The notes under the pieces: model-generated
Databases searched by the model: none
The model's input: only the letters and a program-made list of their open reading frames with translations
Told to the model about the DNA's origin: nothing
Source of the DNA: Angiostrongylus vasorum
Taxonomy: Eukaryota; Nematoda; Chromadorea; Rhabditida; Metastrongylidae
NCBI GenBank assembly: GCA_018806985.1
Contig: JADANN010000451.1
Coordinates: 1,302,001 to 1,366,000, forward strand
Reading direction: 5' to 3'
DNA length: 64,000 bases
In this document: piece after piece, positions 1 through 12,900 of the stretch
Layout: every line of letters begins with the position of its first letter
How positions within the stretch are numbered: the stretch's first letter is position 1
Position numbers and translations under genes: made by a program

Positions 1-61
1 TTACAAAAAAAAGTAAATCACCTCCTGCCTGGCCTAATTTATGCTTTTTTAAAGCCTACGG

Positions 62-300
62 TCAAAATCTTAACCTTTTCTGGCTACTGCCTACTCTTTT
101 TGATGGCAGGGTATATTGTGAAGTATAACTTCAACGAAGCTGAGATATTTGCAAAACTCTGGACCGCAGGTGCCTATGGTGGGGAACGAACGCGCTGTTG
201 TCCTTTCCCGGGGAGTAACGCGTTCACCACCACACCATGCAGGTCCTTCGTTTCGCCTGTCTCTCAGCTAGTTCTATCGATCTTTTTGCCATCGATATGC
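62..300 (-). repeat. SINE-D copy
   Basis: Contains the family blocks CTACTGCCTACTC, GATATTTGCAAAACTCTGGA, CGTTCACCACCACACCATGC and CTTCGTTTCGCCTGTCTCTC. Strand is given for the promoter-like orientation (GGTGTGGTGGTGAACGCG then a B-box-like GCGTTCGTTCCCC). Confidence 0.8.
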
Positions 301-404
301 CTACGGTCAACCTTCAGAGAAAACGGAAAGAGAGTCTGGCCTTTCTTCATTAGCTTAAAAATTTTTATAAGAAGCCGATCGGACGTTCGAAATAGTTTTT
401 GGTG

Positions 405-2515
405 ACAAAGTGAAGTTGTATGATCTCCGCGAACAAAGTGCCCTAAGTGGAGAATTGAACAGAAATAAAGTAAAGCTCTCTGTTTAAAAAGATCTGGCTG
501 CTCCGATGCTGACATACTGAAGATGAAATCACCGGTGAATATGAATAGAAGTCAGCGGACAGATGCTGCCATAATGCGACTAAAGCTGTTATTTTTTATG
601 TCAAGCTCCGCAAAAAAACTTAAAAGTGGTTTTTTGCCTACCTATATCACCTATAGAGAAGGCACGGTTATAACGAGGTATAAAGCGAAGTCCCGCACTG
701 ATCAAAAAACAAGGACATCCTTATTTCTGTTTCAAGGTCATGAGAACAACGTCACCATCAGATCAACGAAGAGTCGACAGGTACGAACTTTTTGGACCTA
801 AACGAAGGTGCGATCAAGAAAGAAATTTCGAAGTGTTGCTAAGGACTTCAAAAGACAACGGAGGCATCCAATACATTCTCCAAATTCTCTCCAGTTATAT
901 GAATGAAAAGAGAGGCATGAGTGTAGGACATTTCCTGCAGTAAACTTCTGCATTCCCTTGAGAATCAGGACTTGGAAGAAAAAAACATATAATATCGGTT
1001 GCTCCATACCAAAATCCCCGCAAAAAGAAATTCATTTGTTCAAATAAATTAGTTATGTGGTCTTTTAAAAAACCAAAGAGCACTCGAGCTACAAAGATCC
1101 CTAGAGAGCCTTTATCATATTGCATAACTACGGCCTTGTCTTTCAAAGATACCTTAAAACAGAGGGAAGAAAAAGAAGAAGAAGAAGTGAATAAGAGATT
1201 ACAAGGGCGGTGTGGAAGCAGTGAGGAGAGTGAAGAACTCCGGAGCAACTCAAGCCCACCTCTTCAAATTTCTCGTCTTTCTGACCATCTCCTTTCCTCC
1301 TACCATAGTGATGGGGAAATGAACGATGATAGGAAGATGGGTAGAAGGCGATGTGTATTTACCACTTGGCTCTTCAAGAACTATATTACCGGACTTGGTT
1401 AGTGAAACTCTAACAAATTCGTTCGAGTAATTTAATAGCAGCTTATTATCGAATGACTACCAATCAAATGAGTCGAAAATAAGAGTTCTATTTTCGAGTT
1501 CTGAACTGCTGCGTTAGAAATTTTGTCTAGTTAAAGGAAACAGAAGCCAAACATCAGACTACCTTACACGAGTCAAGTAAATGAATGAAGACTGAAAAGG
1601 AAGAACGATATGTGCCGATAATACTTTGAAAGGAGTGCCGCTAGCCACAAATTTGATCGGCCCCACAGACCTGAACATACTTTGTGTGGGTTTTGGGTGC
1701 CTTTTCACGTCATGGATTCAAGGACCATGACTAACGATTTTATCAGTAGAGGACTCTTATCAGTTCGTGCTTTATCACTGCATGGATGCCATCGGTGGAG
1801 ATGGCCGTCTACGCTCGTCTCCATTGCTGTATTTCTAGGAGTTGGTCTGGCTGAGAAACACGCACTTCATCACAAGCGTGACCAAGTAGGCTGATCATGA
1901 TCAAGGACGGGCTCAGCGGCCTCACATCAACAGTCACCCAATTGAAAGTAATAACCACGAATTGGTCAAATCCTCAGTAATAATTGGCCCGAGACGCGTC
2001 AACGAGGTGGAATAATATCTAGAAAAGAGTTTCTGGATAACATGAAGAAGAAACAGAAAACAGGGTAGATATTATTCGTTGTTCTCGTGGTAAACGAGAA
2101 TCCTATTCACATTCGTGAAGATTATCCACCACAATTGGTGGAAGCACGAATTAAAGATGTTGTTGTCGTTCTAAAGTGCTCTACCACTACACCTGAACGT
2201 TCACAACAACTCTCAGCACTGACTTTGATGTCATTTCACCTATTACAAATCCAGGGTTACTTCAACGCTGAAAAACGGCAATGTGTCGACCACCAACATC
2301 ACATATGGAAACGCCAAATACATTTAACAGGTGAACGGTGAGCTGGTTTTTTGATAGCCGCTGACGATTTCTCTACAAATAAAGAAGTTGAGATGCTCAC
2401 AACTGAATAGACCTATATGAAGGGCTTTGCTCTATCGCCAGAACATTTATAACTTTCAGAGGTCATGCTACCAATCTAAAACTTACTCGTATTTAAAGTC
2501 GGAAAAAAAGTTCAG
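405..2515. other. Unassigned DNA
   Basis: No exon chain or recognised repeat seen. Open frames are short and overlap on both strands. At 1905-1960 a GACGGGCTCAGC...ACCCAATT pattern weakly resembles 20,650-20,690. Confidence 0.4.
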
Positions 2516-2519
2516 CATA

Positions 2520-2670
2520 AAGATCTGCAAACTGGGGCAGGCTAGGGTGACCTTGGGACCCCAAGGAACCGCAATGGTTAAAGCAGCAAAGCTCCGAAAA
2601 ATGGAGATTGTGCTGGGGCCCGCACAACCAGTGAGGACGGGGCCATCCAAGCATCCAACTAAGTAAAGGT
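2520..2670 (+). repeat. Repeat-C, 3' part
   Basis: GGGGCAGGCTAGGGTGACCT through CCATCCAAGCATCCAACTAAG matches the 3' half of longer copies. The 5' half is missing. Confidence 0.8.
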
Positions 2671-3235
2671 CTGCAAATTGCAATCTTGTAGTTTAGAATG
2701 CGTGTGAAGGAAAAGCGTGCACGACCGATACATCGAAAAAATGCCGTCGTATCCTACTCGACAAAATATCCCTTATTCAATGCTTTGTGGTCGCAGTACG
2801 TCTTGAAGGAAAATGGGCTGATGAGTTTTCACAAAAAAAGAAATCTTTGGTGGGCGAATAAGAAAACCTAGGGTTCCCAAGTCCTAACAATTTTTATTTC
2901 AATTGAAAAAAGTTCTTGATGAGCATATAGGTCCTCGTTTGAATCTGCAAGCACCCATCATTTGCTTACAAAAATGTGCATTGTACTCAAAGCATGTTGG
3001 CCATTATGTGTTAAGGACTGTTTTCTTCAAACATCGCTATCAGATACGCTTTTGCTGACGGTCTTCCTCGATAAGGGATCTCATAACCTGATTACCTCAA
3101 CGTCTGCTAAGGTTTTTTTTCGTTGGTAGTTGAAGAAAAATAGGTAGTGCATCGAAGAGTGAAGCGATGTGACAAGTGGTCTCCATTACACAGTCCACTT
3201 TGAACAAGAACTTTATTATGGCACCATCAACATAG

Positions 3236-3338
3236 ACATTTAGATCGAAGATTTCTCAAGACACTTGTCACATTTAGATCGAAGATTTCTCAAGACATTT
3301 GTCACATTTAGATCGAAGATTTCTCAAGACACTTGTCT
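3236..3338. repeat. 34-bp tandem repeat, three copies
   Basis: The unit containing TTTAGATCGAAGATTTCTCA recurs at exact 34-base spacing (TAGATC at 3241, 3275, 3309), with a single C/T difference near the unit end. There are no spacers, so it is not a CRISPR-like array. Confidence 0.95.
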
Positions 3339-3744
3339 CTCTATTGTACCTGCCGCCTGTACCGCTTGGTATTTGCATTACACAAATGTTATTTTACGAG
3401 TAGAAGTTGGTAGTACCTCAAAGGAACTGCTAACTGATAATTCCCATCCATTTTGGATGACTTCATCGAAGTTCATTATAGTCACCTATTCTTCGAATTC
3501 TGCTCGGCACCAACACTTTCCAGTAGAGATAATGGAATTCTGGGACGGACAACTAAACCATGTGCCGCTTGCGTCATTAATGATTGATGAAGCCGTTCTT
3601 TATTGTACATTCCGAAGAGATTCTTCGGAGCATCAAGCTCACTGGACGCCAGAAATACCCCCGTCGAACAAGCTGGCTACGGAATTTCAAAGCTGAAGTA
3701 GAAATGAAACAATCGACATGAGCATAAAAAGGCCGATTCCTTTT

Positions 3745-3890
3745 TAACACATGCGCCCAATAGTGGCTGTTAAATAATCAATAGTGAATTCTCAACCAAA
3801 GATCTTTTTGTCACATAATGCCCAATGGTAGTTGCTAGACAATCGATAGTCAATCCTCGATCAAAGAACTGAGTATTTCACAGATTTATA
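3745..3890. repeat. Imperfect tandem duplication, unit about 68 bp
   Basis: Two adjacent blocks share GCCCAATRG, GTTRMWWAATCRATAGT and TCRAYCAAAGA in order, with about 70-75% identity by eye. Function unknown. Confidence 0.6.
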
Positions 3891-3984
3891 GAAGACTTCG
3901 TTTTGTTGGTTTAAGCGTAGACATAATTTCTGCAAAATATCATAATTTTTTTTGACCCGTCTTCACGTCTACTGTGTGCATCTC

Positions 3985-4320
3985 AGCACTTCTCACATTC
4001 TATTCATTTCCTCGTATCCATTGTCCACGAATATCTTCCAACTTTTACGTGTGGCTTCGGTTGCTGCTTGAGGATTTTCATTTCATCTTGAATATCGTAA
4101 AATGCTGGTCGAGTAATTCCCCCTGGAGTCCTGAAATAGCCGGGCTGGAGCGTTCCTAATTGGATTGCAGAGAGTGATTTTTTCCCAGACAAGTCCTGCA
4201 TCAATTTTTCGACCCCGGAGGGATGAGAGGCTTGGTTGGCTCGGAACGGAATCGAACTAGTACCATGCTTGTGATGACGGACATCACTACCACTCTGCTA
4301 TCCGCTCCGCAAATATAGAA
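3985..4320 (-). repeat. SINE-B copy, full length
   Basis: On the minus strand the head reads GAGCGGATAGCAGAGTGGTA and has a classic B box (AGTTCGATTCCG). The shared body follows (CTCTCATCCCTCCGGGGTCG), then a long specific 3' part (CAAGCAGCAACCGAAGCCAC, TTCGTGGACAATGGATACG). Confidence 0.9.
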
Positions 4321-6191
<1,871 letters not shown>

Positions 6192-6202
6192 TCCTATAGA
6201 AT

Positions 6203-6440
6203 GCACGCCTGTCGTGCAGTGGTTGGAGGCGCCACTGCGACACACACGTCGAATCGTTCCCTGCGCCCATGGTCCACCAAGCCTTTCATCCCCTTCGGGG
6301 GTCATCAAATCGAGAGGCCACCGCGAGTCATTGCACAGGCCACCTATTCATTCAATCACCTCCAACGATACCTTATGAAGTCGAATGCATGGCGCATCCC
6401 TTAGGGATTGATCAACGCCAAGAGCTTTATCCTTTATCCT
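6203..6440 (+). repeat. SINE-A copy
   Basis: A tRNA-like head (GTGCAGTGGTTGGAGGCGCC), the body (CCTTTCATCCCCTTCGGGGG) and the tail (GAACGC-type GATCAACGCC, AGAGCTTTATCC) are present, though the middle is shortened. It sits directly after a long TA tract. Confidence 0.85.
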
Positions 6441-6504
6441 TTTATAGTTAGAATAGAATACACTATGTTACATATATTTATATTTTATTGTATACCATAT
6501 ACAC

Positions 6505-6850
6505 CCCAAAGATCTAGCTCCTCATCGTGGCTGGGAGGTGCTCCCGGGTGTCGAGCTGCAATGTACAGCGAGGGCATTCATCTCCACGGCAGGGTCTCCC
6601 AAGCTGAAAAGGACTCTGGCGTTTGCATCATGAAGCCCAGCCAAGAGTAACGTAGCAAATCTCTCTAATCCACAAAAGGCGGCGGTTGCCTGAGGTGGTG
6701 ACGACCTGGGGCAGACTTTGGATAAACGGACTTCGGGACTCCAGGGAACCACAATGGCTAACCCAGCAGAACTCTGAGATAATGGAAATTGTGCTGGGAG
6801 GCAAACAACCAGTGAAGAAGGGCCATCAAAGTATCCAAGTAGTATATCAC
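6505..6850 (+). repeat. Repeat-C copy
   Basis: Near full length: CCTCATCGTGGCTGGGAGGT at the 5' end, GGTGGTGACGACCTGGGGCA in the middle, and GGCCATCAAAGTATCCAAGT at the 3' end, then TA repeats. It lacks the CACCACCGTCCTGGTATC block. Confidence 0.9.
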
Positions 6851-6852
6851 AT

Positions 6853-6856
<4 letters not shown>

Positions 6857-6905
<49 letters not shown>

Positions 6906-6928
6906 GATATATATATATATATATATAT
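6857..6928. repeat. (TA)n microsatellite
   Basis: About 70 bp of TA repeats with a few interruptions, directly after the 3' end of a repeat-C copy. Confidence 0.95.
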
Positions 6929-6984
6929 CAGCCATTACCATTACTGGACACAAAGCAGCAATTTTCCAACTTATACGCGTATTT

Positions 6985-8780
6985 GTATCAATCTATGCCT
7001 ATGCAGCCTCATCTAATGGGTTTAACATCATCACTGCAAACTTGATATCCTAATATCAAACGACTTTCGTCGTTGCTGACAACGACCAACTAGAACGTTG
7101 TTACCAATAGTTACTTGAGTCTCGACTGCTGTACCTGAAGGTAAAAGCTTTATGAGTACTTTGTTGCCTAGGAGTACTCAGCGGCACGGAGTGTACGAAC
7201 TGTACAACGAAATTCCTCAAAAGTTGAGGTTCTTGGCGCAAAATCGTAACAAATTAGGCCTGACAGGGGGACGTGCAATACCAAGAAATTGGAAACTCCA
7301 CAAGAAAAAAAAAAAGGTTGCATGAAAATGAAGTGATACCTCATTACAAGACGATACTTAATTTTACTCAAACCAATATAGTAACAAAAAAAATCAATTG
7401 CTGTCATAAAACATCTTATACTTACAACATACGATATCAGCGAAAAATCGTCGCTAGAATGAGACATGTGAAACAACACAAATGAAATTAACAACAATAT
7501 TAGAAAGAAATAGTATAGAGACTGGCAGTCCTGAGCACAACAAGGCAGGAGAACAATGTGAAAGGAAATTTGAAGTTTGAACACATACCCGAGATACGAG
7601 ATACGATTAAGCGCTAGTGAAAGAGACCATGGAAAGAATTGGTTTTGTTCGACTCGGAGCAATAACTGAGATTTCATTCCATAAAAATACACCTGAACCG
7701 ATCAACCTGTTATCTAGACAATAAAAACTGAGCTAGCACATGATCCCAGAGAACAAACTTTGTACGACTTTCGAAACAATTATCATGTCTCGTTTTTGGC
7801 TACAGATACTTCAAACGTTGTGATTTATGGCTGGACAGAAGGAAACAGGTCGAAAATTGATAGACTCCTTAGACTCGTAACATCGTAAGAAGCTTCCTAA
7901 AAGCAATCACGTAATTATTTAGAAACCTTTTGACATATATGAGCTTAGAAGAGTTCAGACTAATATACACTCCTATGGTAGAGTCTTTACACCACTATAC
8001 TTACACTATCCAGAATTGCGGAAAGCTTGCCATAATTCCCGTTAGAAACGAGGATTACGAAAAGCAAGTTACTACACAGTAATACGAAGCACAAGTGTCA
8101 CAACCTGGAGCAAATATCATGAGACATATATTGGTTTTCCTAAACAACACTAATCCACGAATTAATAAGCAAATCCTTTAAATGTTTTCTTTTATGGCAC
8201 GGCGGATTACAACCATTTAATTCCGCCTTTCCTTAAAGCATAAGTGACCGTTTACACCACTATTAATGCATAGGTGGATTGGTAGAGCTGACCGTACGAA
8301 TCGACCTCAATGCATCTCCCATCGCTTATTTCTCCTCTAGGAGTTTATTTACTTCCATTTTTTTATTCAGTTTATAGTGATGCAACGCAGATGTTACTTA
8401 GAACGTAGATAGTGAAAACCTCTTTCTACGCATAATAATCTCCGAAAAACCTCGTTCGAGACAAATGCTCCAAGGCACGCCGCGCGCCGCGAAAAACTAG
8501 GCGCGTAGTCGCGTACGCGTTAAGTTATACACTAGTGGTTTTCTCGACACATTCTAGCAATCTATTACTTATGATCCACAGATAGTTTTTATATCTTCAC
8601 TGCAAGCATATTTTTTCAATCCAAATTAAATTAAAAGAAGCTGTAGTAACGTGTTCGCTCATCAAAAACATTGAATCATTAAAATAAGTAAACTGAAAAT
8701 TTTAAAGCACTATTTATTCCAACAATGAATCACTTATGAGTGTAACCAAAAGCACTTGTAGTACAACTAGTTCATTTAGA
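6985..8780. other. Unassigned DNA with a CG-rich patch
   Basis: No gene recognised apart from the doubtful frame at 7168-7692. At 8475-8522 lies a dense CG patch (GCCGCGCGCCGCG, GCGCGTAGTCGCGTACGCG) in otherwise AT-rich sequence. Confidence 0.4.
7168..7692 (-). CDS. Hypothetical hydrophobic open frame, probably chance
   Basis: This is the longest open frame outside repeats and recognised exons (174 codons). The predicted text is rich in Phe, Leu, Tyr and Ser with a hydrophobic run near residues 60-80, as any AT-rich antisense frame would be. No family motif and no convincing splice partners were seen. It is kept only because of its length. Confidence 0.12.
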   Translation of the reverse strand: MYFYGMKSQLLLRVEQNQFFPWSLSLALNRISYLGYVFKLQISFHIVLLPCCAQDCQSLYYFFLILLLISFVLFHMSHSSDDFSLISYVVSIRCFMTAIDFFCYYIGLSKIKYRLVMRYHFIFMQPFFFSCGVSNFLVLHVPLSGLICYDFAPRTSTFEEFRCTVRTLRAAEYS

Positions 8781-8782
8781 AT

Positions 8783-8930
8783 GGGAGCGCGTAGCGCAGC
8801 GTTCAAGATGCCGTTCAAAACGCGCAAAGTTCTGGTTGGACCACACCCACAGACAACAATGCCTTCGTGCTGCCTTGGTCGGTAAATTGATGCCGAACCT
8901 GCCGGAGACGGTTCCTCCATCTCATAAAAA
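8783..8930 (+). repeat. SINE-A copy, diverged
   Basis: Head GCGCGTAGCGCAGCG at 8786, then body GGTCGGTAAATTGATGCCG after altered sequence. It is short and disrupted, and may be fused to a SINE-B tail that follows. Confidence 0.55.
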
Positions 8931-8949
8931 CTAATAAGTGAATGTGCTG

Positions 8950-9215
8950 ACGACCTGGGGACGTCCCAGTAATACTAACCCCAGATTCCGATGAGAATCC
9001 ACTGTACAAGCATTTAACGATATTAATAAAGATGACTAAACTCTCAAGAACAAGCCGAACGACCAGGCGAAAACAAAGACCTTCGTGCATGATGAGTACG
9101 AGAAAGTGACTCCAATGAAATAAGTGATGGGTTCCGCATTACATGTGATGTCCGGTTGTGTAATAATAAAAAAAATTCCCTTAGTCACCGACTCATCGTG
9201 GAGGGGGGACCGGCA
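8950..9215 (+). repeat. SINE-B 3' part, diverged
   Basis: Matches the SINE-B tail order: ATTTAACGATATTAATAAAGATG, CAAGCCGAACGACCAGG and ACCTTCGTGCATGATGAGTA. It follows the damaged SINE-A head at 8.78 kb. Confidence 0.5.
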
Positions 9216-9679
9216 AATCACTATTTGCTGTTGTCAAAGGTATGCAGTATGCTTCGCCCACTTGAGAACATGAGGACCACAACAATTTTACAAGTTACAT
9301 ATAGTAGAAGGTGGGTAATATAATCTGGAGCAACATGGTTCATCCGCTGAATCCCTGGAGCAAGCACACGATTAATTTTGCTCTGCGTTTAACTCCCTAA
9401 CTGCTACGCAGGAACGCAGGAACAAAGCAGTTCCTCCGTTGTGTATATATTTGGGTATAATACCAGTATAACACCACTGGGAGCTAATAGCCATGACTCT
9501 CATGTCAACATGAATCAAAATCCACAATCTGTATTTGACCTAAGCAGTCCTTAATCATACAAGTAATCATCAACACTGCGCCCAATTTTTCTCCGAATTT
9601 TTTCAATTCAGCTTCACAATTAAGCAAAGGATTCAATAACTAGTGTATATGGGTGTGAAAAAAAGGCAATACAGGCAAG

Positions 9680-9940
9680 CAAGCCATCCATTTCTCTGAG
9701 TCGGCAAATTGCTAGAACCTATGACGGGAAAAAAGCTCCCTCCAACCAACAAATCCCAAGAATCGCCTCAGTAATGAAGAGCTCAGGATGCAGTGGCACA
9801 GCTGTACCAGGACATAACGGCGAACCGACTCGACCGGTATTCAACGTCACTCATGACGAAGACAAAGGCTTCACAGAGAAGCGGAACCCACAAACACAAA
9901 TTCGAAGACCTTCGCGGACGAGGATATGTAAAGTCGGGTC
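9680..9940 (+). repeat. SINE-B copy, 5' part diverged
   Basis: Body GAGTCGGCAAATTGC and tail ACAAATTCGAAGACCTTCG, GACGAGGATATG are recognisable. It ends about 45 bp from the stop of the zinc-finger gene, on the opposite strand. Confidence 0.7.
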
Positions 9941-9982
9941 ATAAAAATTTTAAAAAAAAAATAAATGCTGCGCTCAAGGAAC

Positions 9983-12900
9983 TTACAATTTTGGTTCTCG
10001 AACGACTGGTGACGTTGAGCCTGAAGAAACGATTCTGTAGACATAACGATGTTTCTGTTTCCTGCGTTTCGCTCCTTTCAAATCGATGTGAACATCAACA
10101 GGTTTGAACGCGACGTTAAAGTTGTGTTTATTCATGAAACGCACACATTTCAGAAGTTGCTCATCAAAATATGGGCAATAAATAGTTGGCCGCGGGCCTG
10201 AAATGTTCAGAAGTCAAGGAAACAAAAGGAAGAACCTAATAGAAGCAATACAAACATTGACAACTACTAAAGAAGCACTCACGGACAGGGTAATAAACAC
10301 GAGAACGCCACCCATAGCAGCTCTCCCTTTTCACAGTCACTGGGGTTTCCTTCGCTGAAAAAAAAACGATTTAAAAGGTTACGTTAAATGGCGATAGAAG
10401 TTCTACAAACAACCACTACATACTGTATTAAGTGAAACTGACAAAAACATACTTGGTTTGGGTGGGTTTATGTGCTCAAGGCGAACGTGTTCCTCTAGTC
10501 TACGGGTTGTTGAGAAGCGCATTTGACATCCTTCAATAACACAATGGAATGGATTAGCAGCACGAGCATGGCGGGTACGGTAATGATCCATAAGCCAACA
10601 AATCTAAAATTGCATTCAGAAGGCATTTCTACAGCTAATTACCTTCTAAGAAAGTACTGAACCATAACAGAGGGCAAGACACACTACAACATCTACTAGG
10701 ATTTTCACACTTTCTCGGATCAGTGAGCGTCTACCAAATTCAGAACGGAAATGCTGTGAAATTATAAAATTGTACCTTTAAAATTTAGAGAAAGATCTCT
10801 TGTCGTAAGAGCTTGGATACTTGGGTGGCCGTCCTCACTGGTTGTGCGGGCGACAGCATAATCTCCATTTTTTCGGAGTCCTCCCAATGGTTTCACGCCT
10901 CATCGTGGCTAGGAGGTGTTCCTGGGTGTCAGGCTGAGATGCACAGCGGGGAGATCCATCCACTGGTAGGGTCTCCCAAACTGAGAAGTCCGGCGTTTCC
11001 ATCAGAAAGCCCAGCTAAGAGTAAACCAATAGTAGGATCCGTCACCGTCCTGGCAACGAACTAGTCGCATGGTGGCAAATCTGCCTCTGATCCACAAGGG
11101 CGACAACTGCCTGTGGTAGTGACGACCTGGGCAGACAATGGCTGACCTCGGAACTCCATGGAACCACAGTGGCTAAACCAGCAAAACTCCGTTGTAAAAA
11201 ATGCTTTAAAAATCCGATTATGGGAGGAGTCGTGTATGCAGCGTTAAAGGATCGAAACGAAAAATTCTAAACCTCAGTCGGTGATTACTCAGTGTGCTAT
11301 CCCGTCCACTGTTCAAGATTTCTCAGCATTGCAGTCATACAAAGCAAAAGAATGAAAGTAAGTGGTGATGGACACAGCAATTTAAATATAAACTCAAAAT
11401 GAGATGGAATTTCAAAGACATACAATCTATAAACTGAATCCAACTGTGCATGACAATTTTTGAACAGTGGGCGCAATGAAGTTCACAGGCAAATTATTTA
11501 CTACCATGCAAATATATATATATATATATATATAATAAATTTTGCGTAGCGCAGTGGCCGAAAACACCCTATAATACACATGGGATCGATCCCCGCACCA
11601 AGCCCACCAAGCTCTCCATCCGGTGTAGGCAAATTGGCACCAGACTTGTTTGGGAGGATAGCAGCGCTGGCTCAATACATCGGTAGGCCACTACGATTCA
11701 TTGCAAAATCTAGATATGCATTCAGTCACCTCTAACGATGCTTAATGAAGTCGAATGCATAGCGCATCTCTCACAGACTGATCAATGCCGAGAGCTTTAT
11801 CTTCTTTTTATTAAATATTGTACACCCATAAACCCCCGGAAACAGGATTATAAACTGGGTTTTAAAGCACCTCTTCTGGTAGATAAAGCCATTGAAATTC
11901 CGATAACAAAAAGAGGTAAAAATAACTGCAAAAAACATAGAAGACCGAAAACCGTACCTTCTTTTCGCGATCACCTCTGCTAAGAAACATTGTGCAGTCG
12001 TCCCACATACACTTTATAGACTCATCGTCTTCCTTTTCTAGCTTCGTCTTGGACGAATAAGTTGAAAGCCCTCGTAGAACATCAATATGAACCCAAAAAG
12101 AGCAAAGTAGAGAGAAACTCAAAACAAATACATTTGGCACTTAGTTGATAAAAGTGGGTTAAAGTGACAGTTAGGTAAAGACACGTAAGTTCAAATATGA
12201 ATTTTGCTAAGATAGCCTACCTCAAGAACATGATCATACAGACTGTCTGCTTTGTCGTAAACGTTTCCACACTCATTCCACAAGCAATGATACCTTATGG
12301 AACCAATGTCCACGCAATTTGGTTTTGTAAAACCATTAACATTTTCTGTAAAGTCTAGTTTGAAAACACCTTGCTGGATCAAGCAAATCGCGATTTAACC
12401 TCATATCCAAGTCTAATTCGAAAGTATGGCAAAATAATGCTTCCTCACCGAAGGAGTGTGAATCTGCGCCGTCGGACGAGGTACAAGCAGCACAACTCGA
12501 ACATTTATTGCTATTCGAAGTGGTTGAAAGTGAATCCAAAGAAATGGAGTCCTAAGGCAAAACAATAAGGATCAAACGAAAAAAGAAAATAAGGCTAAGT
12601 GTAAGTGCCAAACGAACATAATGTACCGCGGAAGTTACCTCACGATACAGTGAAGGCTCACTGCCCGATGGAGTCAAGTCACATCCAGTGCTGTGAGTGA
12701 CGTCACCAGATGAAGCCGAAGTTGTACAGGAGAATGGTAGCGAAGACAGTGAAGAACGATGAAACTGCAAAGACAAAAATCTAGTGAGTACCTTGCTCAG
12801 ATTTAGGGCTGTATAATGGATATTACTCGCGAAAATAATGTCTCATATACGCATCGTCATAACTGGTTACATACATACATGGATGGCCCGTCTTCACTGG

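Noticed and set aside
3236..3338. CRISPR-like array
   Set aside because: Direct tandem units with no spacers, in a eukaryotic context.
12360..12448. Continuous reading of the zinc-finger gene through 12,448-12,346
   Set aside because: It leads to a frame conflict and stop. A 103-bp intron with donor GTGAGG and acceptor TTTACAG restores frame and finger 1.
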